DNA of 64,000 nt, from positions 806,001 through 870,000 of the forward strand of contig JACSYO010002159.1 in the NCBI GenBank assembly GCA_016806645.1, written 5' to 3'. Shown in pieces: positions 26,684 through 49,194 of this stretch. Position 1 is the first letter of the stretch, and every line of letters begins with the position of its first letter. A program made the translations under genes and the position numbers. This DNA comes from Ophiodon elongatus (lineage: Eukaryota; Chordata; Actinopteri; Perciformes; Hexagrammidae). The notes beneath the pieces were generated by a model, which was not told where the DNA came from, made no database searches, and was given only the letters and a program-made list of their open reading frames with translations.

Positions 26684-28516
26684 ATACATGTGTGTGTGCA
26701 TATATCTGTGTATACGTTTGAAGGCCAGAAGGGTCATCGGTCTCTTCCATCCTCTTTCTTCCCTCTCCGACATCCCAGAATGCCACAGCACATGAGAGGA
26801 CTGAGGATTAGAGAAAGTGTCCTCTCAGATGACTCGTCCATCTGTCCCCAGGATCGAGTTATAAGGAGTTGTGATATTGGGCCGATTCATTTCAATCAAC
26901 AGCAGATCCAATTCAAATAAGCCCCTCAACTGTGAGGAAAATCCCCCCAGAGGCTCTGTTACCGTGTTCGTTTGGTTGAAGAAAAATAGCCCAGTGACAT
27001 TTTTTCTGTCTCTCTTGTTCTTTCGTTCGGTGATCAACAAGCTTGGCTGTTACTTTGCTACATTATTTCCAAACCTAATAGTAAGGCCATTTTCATCATG
27101 TCTTCATCGCTTCTTCCCTTTTTTCGCCTCCAGTTTGGTCGCTAATCAGGAAGCACCTAGTCCCTATTTATCATGGAAATTGAATCATTACCACCCACAC
27201 CACAGGAAAGAAAAACATCATCATTGTCTAATGCATTTTGTGACTGCATTTATAGTGATTGCCATTATGCATTTTAACAGATGCGAAGGGTTAATGATAA
27301 TGCTTTGATCTCCATTAAACGAGTTGGCTTGAGATGTGACCTTTTGAAGATTTCCATGTTTTAGCTCCGTTACAAGTGTCCCACAGGAAAATGTCCCAAT
27401 ATATCTCTATATAACTGATTTATTTTCTCAAGAAAATATTAATATTATTATAATATGTTATATATTGTATGAATTTAAAATAATCTTTCATTGTTGATCC
27501 TCTTCCACTTCATCAGTAAATATTATATAAATATGTCAGTATAATTACTTTTAACTCAATTAGTTCTTCTCACAAACTATGATTTTAAAGTGATCTTAAC
27601 TTGGTGGTTCCTCGAGCCTTAGAAATGTGAATGTAACTCAAAATGTTCTGTCATTTGTATATACACAAAATAAAGGTTTAAGCTAATTTAAATTATATCA
27701 ACTATTTTTATTAAAGATGAAAGGAATAAAACCCTCAATATTAGCATCAGGTTATGACTTGCAAACACACTACAGTACAATAGAAGGTTTGCTGTGAACG
27801 TTTTCTACCGGTGTCAAGCTTTCTGTGCTCGTACAGCACAAACAACACAGTCTCACAGCAGTTCATAAAATAGTCACCTAATTAATATCTAGTGATTCTT
27901 GTACATGGACACAAATTGTCCATCTTTTTTTGTGTTACTCAGCACAACTTTCTAACTAATGTATTTCAATTAAAAGTATGTTTTGTGCCTGCAACACGTC
28001 AGACGGGACAACATTATGCAACAAAACTAAGTTTTAGTTTACAAAACCACCTCGTTAGGTTTGGGGAAACCTTCATAAATGCGTCACTTCACAACAAAAC
28101 TTTGGGACACAGTTTCAAATATCAGTCTCATGGTTGAAAGTCCTGTGTTTGTTTGACCAATCTATCTCCCCACAACCCACCATGAGTGGTCTTTCTTCAT
28201 ATTTAATACTATAGGTCACTAGCTCTAACCTAACATAGTCACTTGAAGGCACTTAAGTTGAGTGCCCACTACGAAAAAGGATCCTAACATACTTTAAGGT
28301 TTCCATTTTGTGAATGGATATTAACTGCTATAAGACTGGGTTGGGACATAATGCCATTTACAAAGATAACGGTGGAACATTATTAAACAAAATTATTTGA
28401 ATAATTAATCTTTGATTTGACACAGAGGCAAATAAAAGCAGTTATTTTTATATCTAGCAGTTGGCCGTTGAGTTTACCAGCTGATAGCAACATCGGCAGC
28501 TAGCTCGCTAAAAAAG

Positions 28517-28720
28517 CTACCATCACTACCATCACTACCACCACTACCACCACTACCATCACTACCACCACTACCATCACTACCACCACTACCACCACTA
28601 CCATCACTACCACCACTACCATCACTACCACCACTACCATCACTACCACCACTACCATCACTACCACCACTACCATCACTACCACCACTACCATCACTAC
28701 CACCACTACCATCACTACCA
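28517..28720. repeat. CTACCAYCA minisatellite
   Basis: About 200 bp built from the 9-bp variants CTACCACCA and CTACCATCA, which tend to alternate as an 18-bp higher unit (ACCATC.ACTACCACC.ACT). Read on the minus strand it gives long Val/Met runs, which is a by-product of the repeat and not a gene. Confidence 0.95.
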
Positions 28721-29116
28721 ATTGTAGTTGCTTGAAATTTTTATATTGACTGTTTAACGGCTTCCTCTAAACAGTCAGTCTTTCTGCATTATCATTTCAC
28801 TTGACGAGGGCGGCTTCAACCACAAGTGCTTTCCCTGTGTGCTTACATTTTTCATCGAAAGAAAATTATTTTATTTATTGCGGCAGAGTGTCAATGTGCA
28901 CGCAGTACGAGCCGGAAAGCAGACGGGACACCGCGAGGCAAAGTTCAGTGGAGTAAAGTACAAAACGTTTTTCCAGATGCTTTCACATATGAAGAGACCC
29001 AATATGAACCCTGTAAGCAGACTACTTAATTACTATAAGCAAAGTATTCAAACAGCATTTGTAAAGTATATAATGTTTGTCCCAAGCTTTTTGATCAATA
29101 GAAGCAGTTGATCACT

Positions 29117-29139
29117 GTAACCGTGGTCACCGTGGTTAC
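29117..29139. promoter_or_regulatory. compound RFX (X-box)-like palindrome
   Basis: GTAACC-GT-GGTCACC-GT-GGTTAC contains two overlapping X-box-like pairs. GTCACC-GT-GGTTAC (29126-29139) fits the RFX palindrome GTYRCC-N2-GGYRAC; the left pair, GTAACC-GT-GGTCAC, fits less well. No gene is near, so any role would be as an enhancer. Confidence 0.35.
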
Positions 29140-29140
29140 A

Positions 29141-29165
29141 CATGCATACATACATACATACATAC
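29141..29165. repeat. (CATA)n microsatellite
   Basis: About five CATA units directly after the X-box-like palindrome. Confidence 0.9.
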
Positions 29166-29974
29166 TTACGTACACACAATTCTACACGCAATTGTCTTAA
29201 CTACGCCTGCAAATTAAGAGTGGAACAATTCATAATCAGTAGCAGAAACAAGAGTCCAAACTGTTTGAATCACTCCATGAGATGTCCTTGAGCATACAGT
29301 CATAAATGAGCACAAAATGATATGCGGCTGGTCCAGCAGTATGCGAGATTAGCCGTAGACAGACAGACGTAGAGATGCATATTCACTCACACACGACCAA
29401 ATAAAAAATCTCCTGGTGGAGATAATAATAATGTAATGCTGTTACACGTCATCGTAAAAACAGATGTTGATCATAAGTCATAATGGCAAGCTCATCTTCC
29501 TGTCAATGTGAGAATTTAAGACCAATTATAAATCACTTATGATTCACACTTAGGAGGTAGTGCAGGGGCTTTTTCTGGTGCAAAGCAGGAATGGCGGCGA
29601 TGAATGCAGGCAATCGGCTCAAAGTTGTCGTACAAGTACACGTCACACAATCGTATCAAAAAACAAATTAAACTCATAAGCTGTGCAGCAGCAGCGGAGT
29701 TGCGGAGAGTCAGTACGTGCGAGCTGAATGAACTGGCTCAGCTCGCGAGTAAATACTTAACTGCTGAATCTGTAAACAAACTATGTGTGAACTGAGCTGC
29801 AGCCGTAAACGGGCGTCAATGCAGAGAGATTAAATTAGCAAAATAAATAATATCATCAGTATTGGCTCAGGATGTGTTATTCATCGTCAAAGAATGTATT
29901 TTTTTCATTGGCCTTTCCCTTTTGACACCTGCTGACACTGTGATAGAGTGTGTCTGTCTTTTTGTCAGTTAACG

Positions 29975-29999
29975 CACACACACACACACACACACACAT
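29975..29999. repeat. (CA)n microsatellite
   Basis: About twelve CA units. Confidence 0.95.
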
Positions 30000-31219
30000 A
30001 CATTCTAGGACATATAACACACCAACGTATCCCTCTTCCATCTGCCATGCCCTTGTGTTTCATCACCTTTAAGTGCTTATGAAATGATCTATATTCACTG
30101 ATGGCTCAGAGCCTTTTCCTTTTGCTTCACCAGCCAGCAATGTTGTTTGTGCAGGCAGTCCTCGGGGCAAAGAGAGCTCACCTTGTCAGGGCTAAGGACA
30201 GAGAGACACCTCCTCGTCCTCGCTGCACTCCCCTCCTCATTTTCCTCCTTTCTTTTTCTTTTTTTTTTTTTCTTTTCCCCCAGCATCTCTTCTAATTTTC
30301 CAACTCATGAATGTGCGTTTGTGTGTGTTGCGAGTGACTGTGTGGTGTGTGTGCATGTGTTTCGGCCTGTGCATACACCCCGAGTGCATGGCGCGGCGCC
30401 AGATGCAGGCAGATAACATCTTGAAGGAAACATTACAGAACTGCATACCCAATTCAGATTTCTCAAATGTTTATAGCAACCAGCGCCACAACAGGTGGAG
30501 ATGGATGAAGCGTTGGCAGGCTTGCAGGTCTTGCTCTTCATGGAACTGTGGTTTGTGATGCCTTATGACAGCAAGTCAAGAGGAACTGAGTCACTTGATC
30601 ATGTTCCATAATAAAGAAGGTTTTGTCTGTAGCAGAGAAAGGGTTGAAAGTGTAGCGCAAACATGCAAGACTGCATGCTCTCTTATTACTGAAGGGATAC
30701 GCAAGCAACGGCCATTATGTTTTAATCTACTATATCTTTTGTGGCAACCTGCTTGCATTTATGTTTGAAACTACACCTTGTAAAAATAATTGTACATTAT
30801 TATGCCATTTCCTTCTTACTTGCCTCTTGTACACTGTGCATAGCCTTTGGTCTTTTACTTACTCTCATTATGGGACTACTTGGACATCAAGGTGTGATTC
30901 ATTTAACGGAAGTCGTCCACAAAAACTAATCATGTCAACCTCTGTCTGTGATTTGGAATTCACACTTCTTATTTATGAAAATTACAAGCGACTCTTTTGA
31001 ATAACCCACAGATTAGTCACACATGATTGAATCAGCCTCACGTGTAGCAGCTTGTATGTGCCTTGGCCAGAAGCACAGCTGTTTCAGCACATCTTAAAAT
31101 CTCGTTCTATAATGCCGATAATTATCTTGAAATAACCAATAACGCGAATGCAGATGCTATGATACAATTAGAAGAATACTGAGTTTATTTCATTCATAAA
31201 ACCACATATGGGATTCAGT

Positions 31220-31420
31220 AACAGCTAGCGAAGCATGCCAGTGTGCCGGCTCCGCCCCCTCGCTCTGTTAAATCCACCCCTCGAGCTGACGGATGACCCC
31301 TGGCTGCTCCCTGACATCAGCCGAGGCAGAAATGCGCAGAGCCCCTTCACGGGATCAATGACATGCTCTGCTGTCAAAGCGGTTGACAGAGGACAGGCTA
31401 AACATGTTGAGAAGATAGAA
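31220..31420. promoter_or_regulatory. GC-richer block, candidate element
   Basis: A short island with CCGGCTCCGCCCCCTCGC (GC-box type) and TGACATCAG inside AT-rich DNA. No open frame of known family. Confidence 0.2.
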
Positions 31421-34366
31421 GCTCCTCACAGCTTGCCAATCACAAACACGCATCCTCTGTTTTTTTTTCTCCTTTTTCTTTTTCCCCCCCAAGTGGAAAT
31501 ATTTGAAGAGAAGACAGATCGCTCACCTGGGCTCATTACCTGCCTGCTGGCCCAACACAGCACAATTTAAGTGACATTAAGTCCTCCTATACACACACAC
31601 ACTTTACTCCCCGCAGGAAGAGGGTGTAAGTGTCCACCTGTAGAGAAAAGGAAAGTCGACTGTCAGCACGGCACAGGAATGAGTCCTGCCCCGGATTTGT
31701 GTCAAAAAGAAGTCTTATTCAAAGAAATGTTGACAAGGAGGAAGTTTTCTTAGCTCTCGGAGAAGAAAAAACATCAGTTGATAAAAGGTGTCTGAATGTG
31801 AATACAAAACTAAGAAAGTCTGTCGGAGAAGGCAAGCAGCACACAAATAGAGGCAAACACACTCGCACATTTCCTTGGTTCACTTTGTTTTATTTCAGTT
31901 GGGCAGAGACCTATGAAATGAGCTTTCAACAAATACGTAATTGCTCAGTCATTCTGCCACTCGGTTGATCCCACATTACACAGCCGGCACTATTACACGT
32001 TTCCCCCGACTCCCTTTGACATTTCCTTGGCTTTTAGTGTGGCTTCCTTTAACTCAAGACTCTGTGTAAAATGTGGATTACAAGCCTTTTGAGCTCAGCT
32101 TTTCATGTAGTCTAAATTAAGTCCATTAGGCGCTGCTCTTTACCATTAGAGAAAAAACTGAGTGAAAGCTTTGAGAAAAGAGGGAGGGTGGAATAAAAAC
32201 AAAGAGATGTGATAAGAAAGAGAGGTTAAGAAAATATATAAGTGAGGAAGAATCCCTTTGTTTGTACAGAACTGCTATAGTCTCTGCACTATCTAATCAA
32301 ATAAAAGTCCATATTTTTACTTATAGAATATAAAGGAGGGTTGTTTCAACTTGCAAGTTTCTGCCTCGCCATGGAAGTTTGAGAGACAAAACTTTTCTAG
32401 ATATGCAGTATCTTGTCAGTAATTGATTTTCCGCCAGCTGTAAACATTCTCTCCTGTACACCATTCTTTCTATCTGAAATGTTTGATTTGTTGCTGTAAA
32501 GCAAAGTAAGTCAGAGCACCATAACATTCCTTGACTTAAATGGTAAATGAGAGTACATCTCTCAAAGGCCAGACCAGGTCACGGAAGAAAAAAAGAAAAA
32601 AAGCAGGCTTTGTTGGATTTTGTATGGATGAATCCCTTGAACTCAGCTGTCCCTGAGAATGAGTTACGATCACAGTGAGAATCTCTGACAGTGCACACCA
32701 CCCACATAGCCCTTGTCTCACTTTGGATGTTTCTATCCAGTTGTTGCTGTGGTTTGTATGTACTTTGTTATATATATAATATTTTCTGGAATCACAGGTA
32801 GTGTACCACAGGAAGATTTAAAAAAAATAAATAAAATGTGTGGGTCTCTGGCTTTCACGTGAACTTCGTGGTTTGCAGTATTAATCGTCAAGCATGAAAC
32901 ATTTTGTAAACTTGTTATGAGCCTTTATATATTTAATTCTAAACCTGGGATTAATTTTTTTTACTTTTGACCATTATTCCATATTATTGCTTATATCTGG
33001 AAAGCAACAATGGAGGAAATACAATGATCGTTCAGAAGGGGACAAAAGTTTTAGACAAGTGCCCAGTACAGCTATCCAAACCACTTATTGTCATGATCAC
33101 CTTGAGTATGACTAAGTTGAAATAAGAAGTCTCGCTCTCCAAAATCTAATGAACATATGCAATGGGCAATTTGGGCAATTATTTTAACCTTCATATTTGT
33201 TTTCACTTACAAAACAGAGGTTCAGATCATTTAAAATGTGTCCTGTGGCTGGTGGGGATGCATTTTAATAACTTCTCAGGCAGCCACTCGCTTCCATTCA
33301 TTTCAACAGGATGTAAAAAAACATTCAATAGACTCTTGAAACTTCCTTGAGCTGTGTAACCCATCACAATGAACATTGTCTATTATATTTTTTTTCAAAG
33401 TTACATTGCTGTTATGAGCCTTTTCAAATCCATCTTTACTAAAGCTACATTGCCACTCATATTATAACTTTGACAAAATGTGTAATGGTTGGTGTGATGT
33501 ACATCGTGATGGATTAAAAGTTTCAAGAGTCCTGAGACTTTTGTACAAACATGAATGGAACTCGGTGATTGGAAATATACGGCTGAACACTTTAAACTGT
33601 GATTGACTGAACGCTTTTTTTTGTTGTCACGACTAAAAGTTCACATTAAGGTCATATGATGACACCTGAGTCAGTTCCATTCTGGTTATGCAAAATCAGG
33701 GATAATAATGGCATTATCTGCACACGGTGACTGCAGTATTATTAAGATATTTTACGGTTAGGGTTAGGCAAAAAAGATTTGCTTATTTTGCTACAGGCCC
33801 ATCTATCACCCTCACCGCCACACCCTCTCTCTCCGCCTACTGACATTGAGGGCACACTACATCCTGCATTAGCAGGTAAAACATTGGCAGTAGACGTAAA
33901 TCAAGAGGTGCGGAACAGTTGGAGGCTACTCCCAAATGGCAAACTGGGCTGACTTTAAAGCTCTGAATCATTGTACGATCAGTGGACCTTTGAGCTTAGA
34001 TTCTCTTCATTAGAAAATATTTTAAAAAAATACTAAAGACATACAAAAATGTGAATTTCATATGATTTACAACTAAGGAGCAAAACATTTCAAACTCACT
34101 GGTATATCCATCACATCCATAAATGTATAGGCGGTTACCAGTGTTGGAGTTAAGTCATTACTGACTGGGATCTTAGTGGAGGTCTGTGGGGTTTGGGGGA
34201 GTCGGCAGTAATTTGGACACAGCAGCAGACAGTAGCTCCTGGGTAAAACTCAACTGACAGGTCTATTACTGCCCATCTCCTCAGCAGGCGGATGTACACC
34301 CCTGAGCTAGTGATCATGACTTCCATAACAAGCCCTTCAATATGCCTGCAGCAAAACAAGCACGCA

Positions 34367-34416
<50 letters not shown>
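34367..34416. repeat. (CA)n microsatellite
   Basis: About twenty-five CA units, ending in CATACATACACACA. Confidence 0.95.
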
Positions 34417-34420
<4 letters not shown>

Positions 34421-35079
34421 TACACACACATGTGCTTACTGGTTGATTTATGAGCTTGAGAGCCTGGAGGTGGGAGGCAGCGTCGTCGTCTCCCAGACAT
34501 GTTGACCAGAGCATGAGCTATCAAAAGACGACAGGGAGGCGGGCAGCACTGTAATTAAAGCACTAAATACGTTAGGCTGAAAGATCCCACAGTACATCAA
34601 CAGGGGATGAACTGAGAAATGATTTGGGCACTTAGTCCCAAAGCATCTGTGTTAAGGATGATTGCGCAAATGACGGAAGTGATTCAAAGAAAATCCAATT
34701 CATAAGGTCCTGGCAACACATGAATGCTTCTTTCGGTTGTTTCCCAGTTGTTAATTTACATTTTAGATGCTTCTTTTGGAGAAAGAAATCCAGGTATTAT
34801 CTCAACTGGTGGAGGTCCTTGCGCGTACTTGTTTTCTTTGGTTGTTAAATTTCTTTTTCTTACTAAATTCCTGCTCTTTCATATTGATTTTTAAAGGAAA
34901 GTAAATATGCTCATTGACTTTCATTCATCTGGAATGTACATTAATCTTTTATTTGTTTATATCTGTGCAAGTGACCTCTTGTGGGCAATAGATGGTGCGT
35001 GACGTTTACATGTAGGTAGTTTTACTTGGGAAATCTCTCTGCACTGTTAGCAAACAGGTTGTGGATTAAACCATAGAAT

Positions 35080-35565
35080 GTTTATAAGACGTGGACGTAG
35101 TCATCGTGACATCACACATTGATTTGTGGACTGCGGTTTTGAAGCCTCAAGTTCGGCATTTTGGCCACAGCCATCTTGGATTTTGGCCGTCGCCATCTTG
35201 GTTTTTTGCATTCAGTTTACAGAAGTGATCATATCTGGAGTGCGGAGGAGTGCGGAGGAGTGGTGTAGCGACGGCGTTTACGGCTCTTATAGCGACCTGT
35301 CAATCACAGGGTAGCCACCGTTTACTGTAATTGGGATCATAATTTACAAAATGGACATAATGCTGTATTGAAGAAGAGCAATTGAGACCGTAACCTCGTG
35401 TTCACAATGTTTACTGAGGTAATAAATCAAGTGTGAGGGATTTTTTTTTTATCATAGACTTATATACAATCAGACTTCAATCAGATGCTCTCTGATGGCC
35501 AGTAGAGTGAATGCAAATTTAAGACACTTCCCCATTTTCAGAACCTACGGTTGCTGCCTGGGTTA
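35080..35565 (+). repeat. dispersed teleost repeat with paired YY1-type motifs
   Basis: The string of landmarks CATTGATTTGTGGACTGCGG, TTTTGAAGCCTCAAGTTCGG, AATGTTTACTGAGGTAATAA, CATAGACTTATATACAATCA and GGCCAGTAGAGTGAATGCAA matches a repeat family I recall as widespread in percomorph genomes. It includes two copies of GCCATCTTGG, a YY1 consensus, 22 bp apart (35170-35179 and 35192-35201). No protein remnant is visible, so it is probably non-autonomous. Boundaries are approximate. Confidence 0.55.
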
Positions 35566-35666
35566 AACAGGGAAATAATGTGTTCCCCTTTTAGTAGTAG
35601 ATCAACTGTATCTTAAGGCATTTATTTTCACTCGTACTAACTCAATCAAAGGTAAAGGTGTAGAAC

Positions 35667-35692
35667 TGAATGAATGAATGAATGAATGAATT
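35667..35692. repeat. (TGAA)n microsatellite
   Basis: Six TGAA units. Confidence 0.9.
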
Positions 35693-36469
35693 CAAAGTAT
35701 ATTGAGTCACAGCAGTTCAATGATGCACACAATGACTGAATCTACAAGTGTAGCCAAACAGTTAAGGACATCCCTGACATGTTCTGATGTTACATAAGAC
35801 TCAGGTGAAGACAATAGGATCTGAAAGGAACGATGCACAAAGGTCTGTCAATGATCCGTAATGATAGGAGGGAGTTGTGTGTTGACAGTCAACGGCACTG
35901 CATAAACCGAAACCACATTTTGAAACTGCTCGTACTTGGGTGAAGTAGATCAGATGAACAGTTCTTGAGATATGCGAAGGACATACCCACATACAGACTG
36001 TGATTCCTTACTTCATAGATTGATTCATCTGAGCCACATGTGTTTGTTAATAGGAGTTTGAAAAGTTTTACATCAGGCAGAATTACTTAACGGAGTCATA
36101 GCAACAGGTACAGCCAGTCACATTTCCTACACATGCTCCTCTGAGAGGAGGTGATCCCTCTGACATTGCCCATGATTACTGCCATTGAAGACAATGGGGA
36201 GCACTATGCATGTTGTAGAAAGCCTCCACCTTTATTGACATAGGTAAGCCTCGCTGTTGCTCCTGCACTCAACATTTACAGATAACTTCCTCTGTCATGA
36301 CACAAATGAGGGTGACACACCGTGAGCTACGCCCACTCCCCCTCTCAAATAGGCCCCTGCTAACTACCCGAGCGTACGCTAAGCTGACAGGTGGAGGTGT
36401 GCAATGGATGTCTTAGTGGGTGGAGGGGGGCTGGCTAGGGTTGACACCACTCCACTCTTGTGACCCACA

Positions 36470-36830
36470 GCTGAACTTGGTCCTGTGTGAAAATAACAGG
36501 TTCTCCAATTAGGCCGCCAGTGTTTCACCTCGCCACACAACAATTAGCCTGCAGGAGCTAAACAGCCTGTGGAGACTTGCAAAGCGCGGTTCCTTGCAGA
36601 CCTGCCTCCCTGCCTGGCAGCCAGAGCCTGTGTTTTCACAAGGATATTTAATAAGAATATGTTCCTGCAATTAAGGCAGACACCCTGAACCTGCTCCAAA
36701 GGCTTTTGTTATTTTAGCCTTAATTTGAACAGGTGGTGAGGCTGAGTCTGAGCTCATACTTCTACGTGAGCCTGGCAGGCTGCAAGGCCAATTCTGAATA
36801 ATCAATTTAATATATTCCAAAGAAATAGCG
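36470..36830. promoter_or_regulatory. candidate barx2 downstream enhancer with repeated CAATTA sites
   Basis: CAATTAGG at 36506, CAATTAGC at 36541 and CAATTAAGG at 36669 recur as homeodomain-type sites, plus ATCAATTTAATA near 36800. The block is non-repetitive and GC-richer than its flanks. It lies about 2.7 kb beyond the barx2 stop codon. Confidence 0.3.
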
Positions 36831-38165
36831 ATCGTATGTGCCAACAGTTGTTAGCATTCATTCTCGTAGACCTAATGCATATTTCTCGTGCCTTTTAAAC
36901 AAGCAGTTGAAAGTAGTACTTCAGTATTTTAGCAATGTGGACAATCAGAGGCTAATGACTAGGATGACAAAACCAAAAGCATTGCATTGTTTGTCGGAAT
37001 CCATGCGCGTGCACCTTTCATGGCTTACTTTACACTTTATAAATATCTGTTTCAGTGACAGAACTTTATTAGTATGATTGATTAATATACTAGTGCTCCC
37101 TATACCCTTTCCAAAAATATTCAACTCTAATGCTGTTATTATTGTAATTCAAAAATACATATATTTTCCATGAGGTTTGATGGCCCATACTGTTGAACAT
37201 AGTAAAGATATCCTCATTTAGATAGTTCTTGATAAGTGCACTAAATTGACACCAAATCCCAGTCATATACTGTATGTATGTATTCACATTTGATGTAATC
37301 ACACTCCCCAATTATGCTGAAATTATGATTATGCTTGTTAATAGGCTCAAACAGGGAATAATAAGATTCCCCATCATCAAATATATATTTTGCACAGGAA
37401 AAACACAAAAGTAAAGGAAGATAAGTTTTAGAGTTGCAATATTGTAACCTCCGTTCAAATCAGCACGTTTTTACAACCATGCCCTTTTTTCCGTGCTAAA
37501 CCAAGGTCAATTCAGATACTGAAAGAGTCAAATGTCCAATAATACTTCCAAGAAGTGATGGAGCCTTTGCCATTGAATGCACACCTAAGAAGCATACTTA
37601 CAATGTTTACACAAGGCGTTGAAGCACACTACACATTACTCACTGCAAACCTGTGCTGTTTGCTTTACAAACCATCCATGTCCGGTATCAGGCACTAAAA
37701 ATACACTTCAGACTCGCACAGGGTCACAGAGGAGCCCTTACAACCCCTTACCATCTTGTTTGCTCTACAGATAAAGATGATAAATGTCACAACACTAAAT
37801 GCTGAAATGCTTTGTTCTCTTGGATGTGATTTATGGCGAACTTTGACTACAGCTAATACATTGTCAAAAGCTTCCTCAGTAATGGATCTGCCTGAACTTC
37901 AACCTGCCAGTTCTACTGTAACTGTTTGATTTACACACACTTAGAATGACATGACAGTACATCTGACCTGTAAGAGACTTTAATTTATTGATGAACACTT
38001 TTATTAGAGACACACCAAAATAGATAAGCTGCTTTTTGAATTTCTGGTTGCATATGCAAAGTAGAGCATGCCAAACCAGCATCGGTATGATGCATTTGAC
38101 ATTTATTAACCAAAAGTCCAAGCAATTGCCCCAAATAAAACCAAGTGGAATTTAAATGATTGCTG

Positions 38166-39509
38166 TTTTATTAAGTGTATTTAAATACGTAAACACACAC
38201 TTGTATATAGTAAAAAGGATTGTACACAAACTTAAAAAAAAACTGCAAACAAACTTAGCAAACAAACATTATTTACATCAGAAAAATACTGCACTTTTTA
38301 TATGACACAATAACAAATAAAAATAAATCTGTGTAATTCAAAAAGTGAAACTCTTTAATTACAATTCTTTGCAAGGGAAGAAACGACAGTTGGAAGAAGT
38401 CAGTGACAGGCAGCTGAAGACAGTGTTATGTTAATGTAGTCTAGCATACTGTTTGGGGTACTCATGCAATGCCTGCAGGCTGAATAGGTCTGAGATTTTA
38501 AATGTTCAGCATTTGCCGCACATCTTTGGCACAGGCTATAATTTATGCCCTTTGAGAATCTCTGACAGATTAAGAGTCTTAGTGGCCTCGTGGCAGAAAG
38601 TCGAGTCATCCTGACTCCCATGAAAGGAGAAAAAAGATCAGGGACAGCAGTAACATTATACATACAAACTATTTTAATCCAATTTAAAACAGCAGTTAAA
38701 AATACTGTTTTACATATATATCTGAAAGACCATATATTTTAAACTTTATACACATTTCTACAGTATGATACAGTGTATGGCTTGGCAGAAATATTGTTGT
38801 TTTTTTTCAGATTGAAAAAATAAAAATGCAAGCTTTACTCACCAAATAATGAAACATTTGCGCTTTAAAGCAGTGCAGAGGAACTCCACAGTAAACATAG
38901 AGGTGCTCTTCAAAACTTTACAACTCTGTCTCCAAAAATGGAACTTGTAATCAAAAGTTACTGTAAAAAATATACTTATTATATCAACACTTTAAAAGCT
39001 TTCCTCTGAGACCGACAAGGCACTGTAGCCATTGAATAGTATCTAGTTTTTGGCAGTGATTTATAATACATAGATACATAGAGACACTACAGTAAGGCAA
39101 ATCTTGATATTTTGGCACATGCACTTTGTGAGGCAGCTTGGAGGATCGGCGGTGTGTTTGATCGTTCATGTTTGCACAATAAGGTGATGCAGTGATGCGA
39201 GTTCCGCTTGGACTGACTTGACCTTAGATTTGACAGATTTACACTCCTTGTACCAGGGTCCTGCTCAAATACAGGCCACATATTTACCAGTGCAGTCAGT
39301 GTGTATGCATGTTAGCTCTTGGTATGGTACATTTTCTAATACACAATGAAATAAAAAGGCTGCGTTAGGTAAAGATTAGATTCCATCAATATGTTTCCAG
39401 TCAAATTGTTAAAACGAATGGCTCTAAACACCACACAGGCTTTTTACAGTGATCCTGAGGCACTATTTGTTTTCAGGTTGGCATCAGTCTTTGGTTATTT
39501 TGTTCTTGC
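38166..39509 (-). other. barx2: probable barx2 3' untranslated region
   Basis: AT-rich sequence directly downstream of the barx2 stop with no other gene signal. Minus-strand ATTAAA hexamers are present at 38673-38678 and 38353-38358, and the first canonical AATAAA is at 38167-38172. The extent is inferred from these signals only. Confidence 0.45.
38167..38172 (-). terminator. candidate poly(A) signal of barx2
   Basis: TTTATT on the plus strand, that is AATAAA on the barx2 strand, about 1.34 kb after the stop codon. A second AATAAA lies further down near 37983. Which one is used cannot be told from sequence. Confidence 0.35.
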
Positions 39510-48972
<9,463 letters not shown>

Positions 48973-49194
48973 GATCTGTCCCCGTGCGCCGTGCGCTGGA
49001 CACCGTCGCTGCACGATGTGCGTCGTTTCGCTGGTACCTGTGAGGCGTGGCGGCTCGATCACCTCGTGCGACTCGTGCAGCTCATGCGCTGGAGCGATGC
49101 ATTGTTTTTGTCTTCGGAAAACGCCGCTCAGCTTTCCCCCGGAGTGTCGTGGCGGAGATGGAGCTGCCTTCAACTAGAGCTGCGCTGAGCGCCA

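Larger units (their letters stand above)
22481..28516. other. gene-free AT-rich sequence
   Basis: CA and GT arrays and a very AT-rich part at 27,360-27,560. The 145-codon plus frame at 26871-27308 has no recognisable domain and is most likely chance. Confidence 0.6.
29170..35079. other. gene-free sequence
   Basis: Mixed composition with CA arrays, T-rich runs near 30,250 and 31,460, and the small GC-rich block near 31.3 kb. Open frames are short and unrecognisable. Confidence 0.6.
35566..38165. other. gene-free flank downstream of barx2
   Basis: Contains a TGAA array and the CAATTA-rich block; otherwise AT-rich single-copy sequence. Its last part may still belong to a longer barx2 3' UTR. 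Confidence 0.55.

Noticed and set aside
26871..27308. 145-codon plus-strand frame
   Set aside because: Low-complexity composition, no family recognised, no splice context.
28500..28721. 73-codon Val/Met repeat protein
   Set aside because: Translation of the CTACCA minisatellite in one frame.
33755..33772. Telomere-like GGTTAGGGTTAGG
   Set aside because: Fewer than three units; no array, so not an interstitial telomere.
48973..49173. In-frame N-terminal extension of barx2 by 67 codons
   Set aside because: The frame is open, but its first codon at 49173 is TTG and there is no upstream in-frame ATG; the conserved family start is the ATG at 48972.
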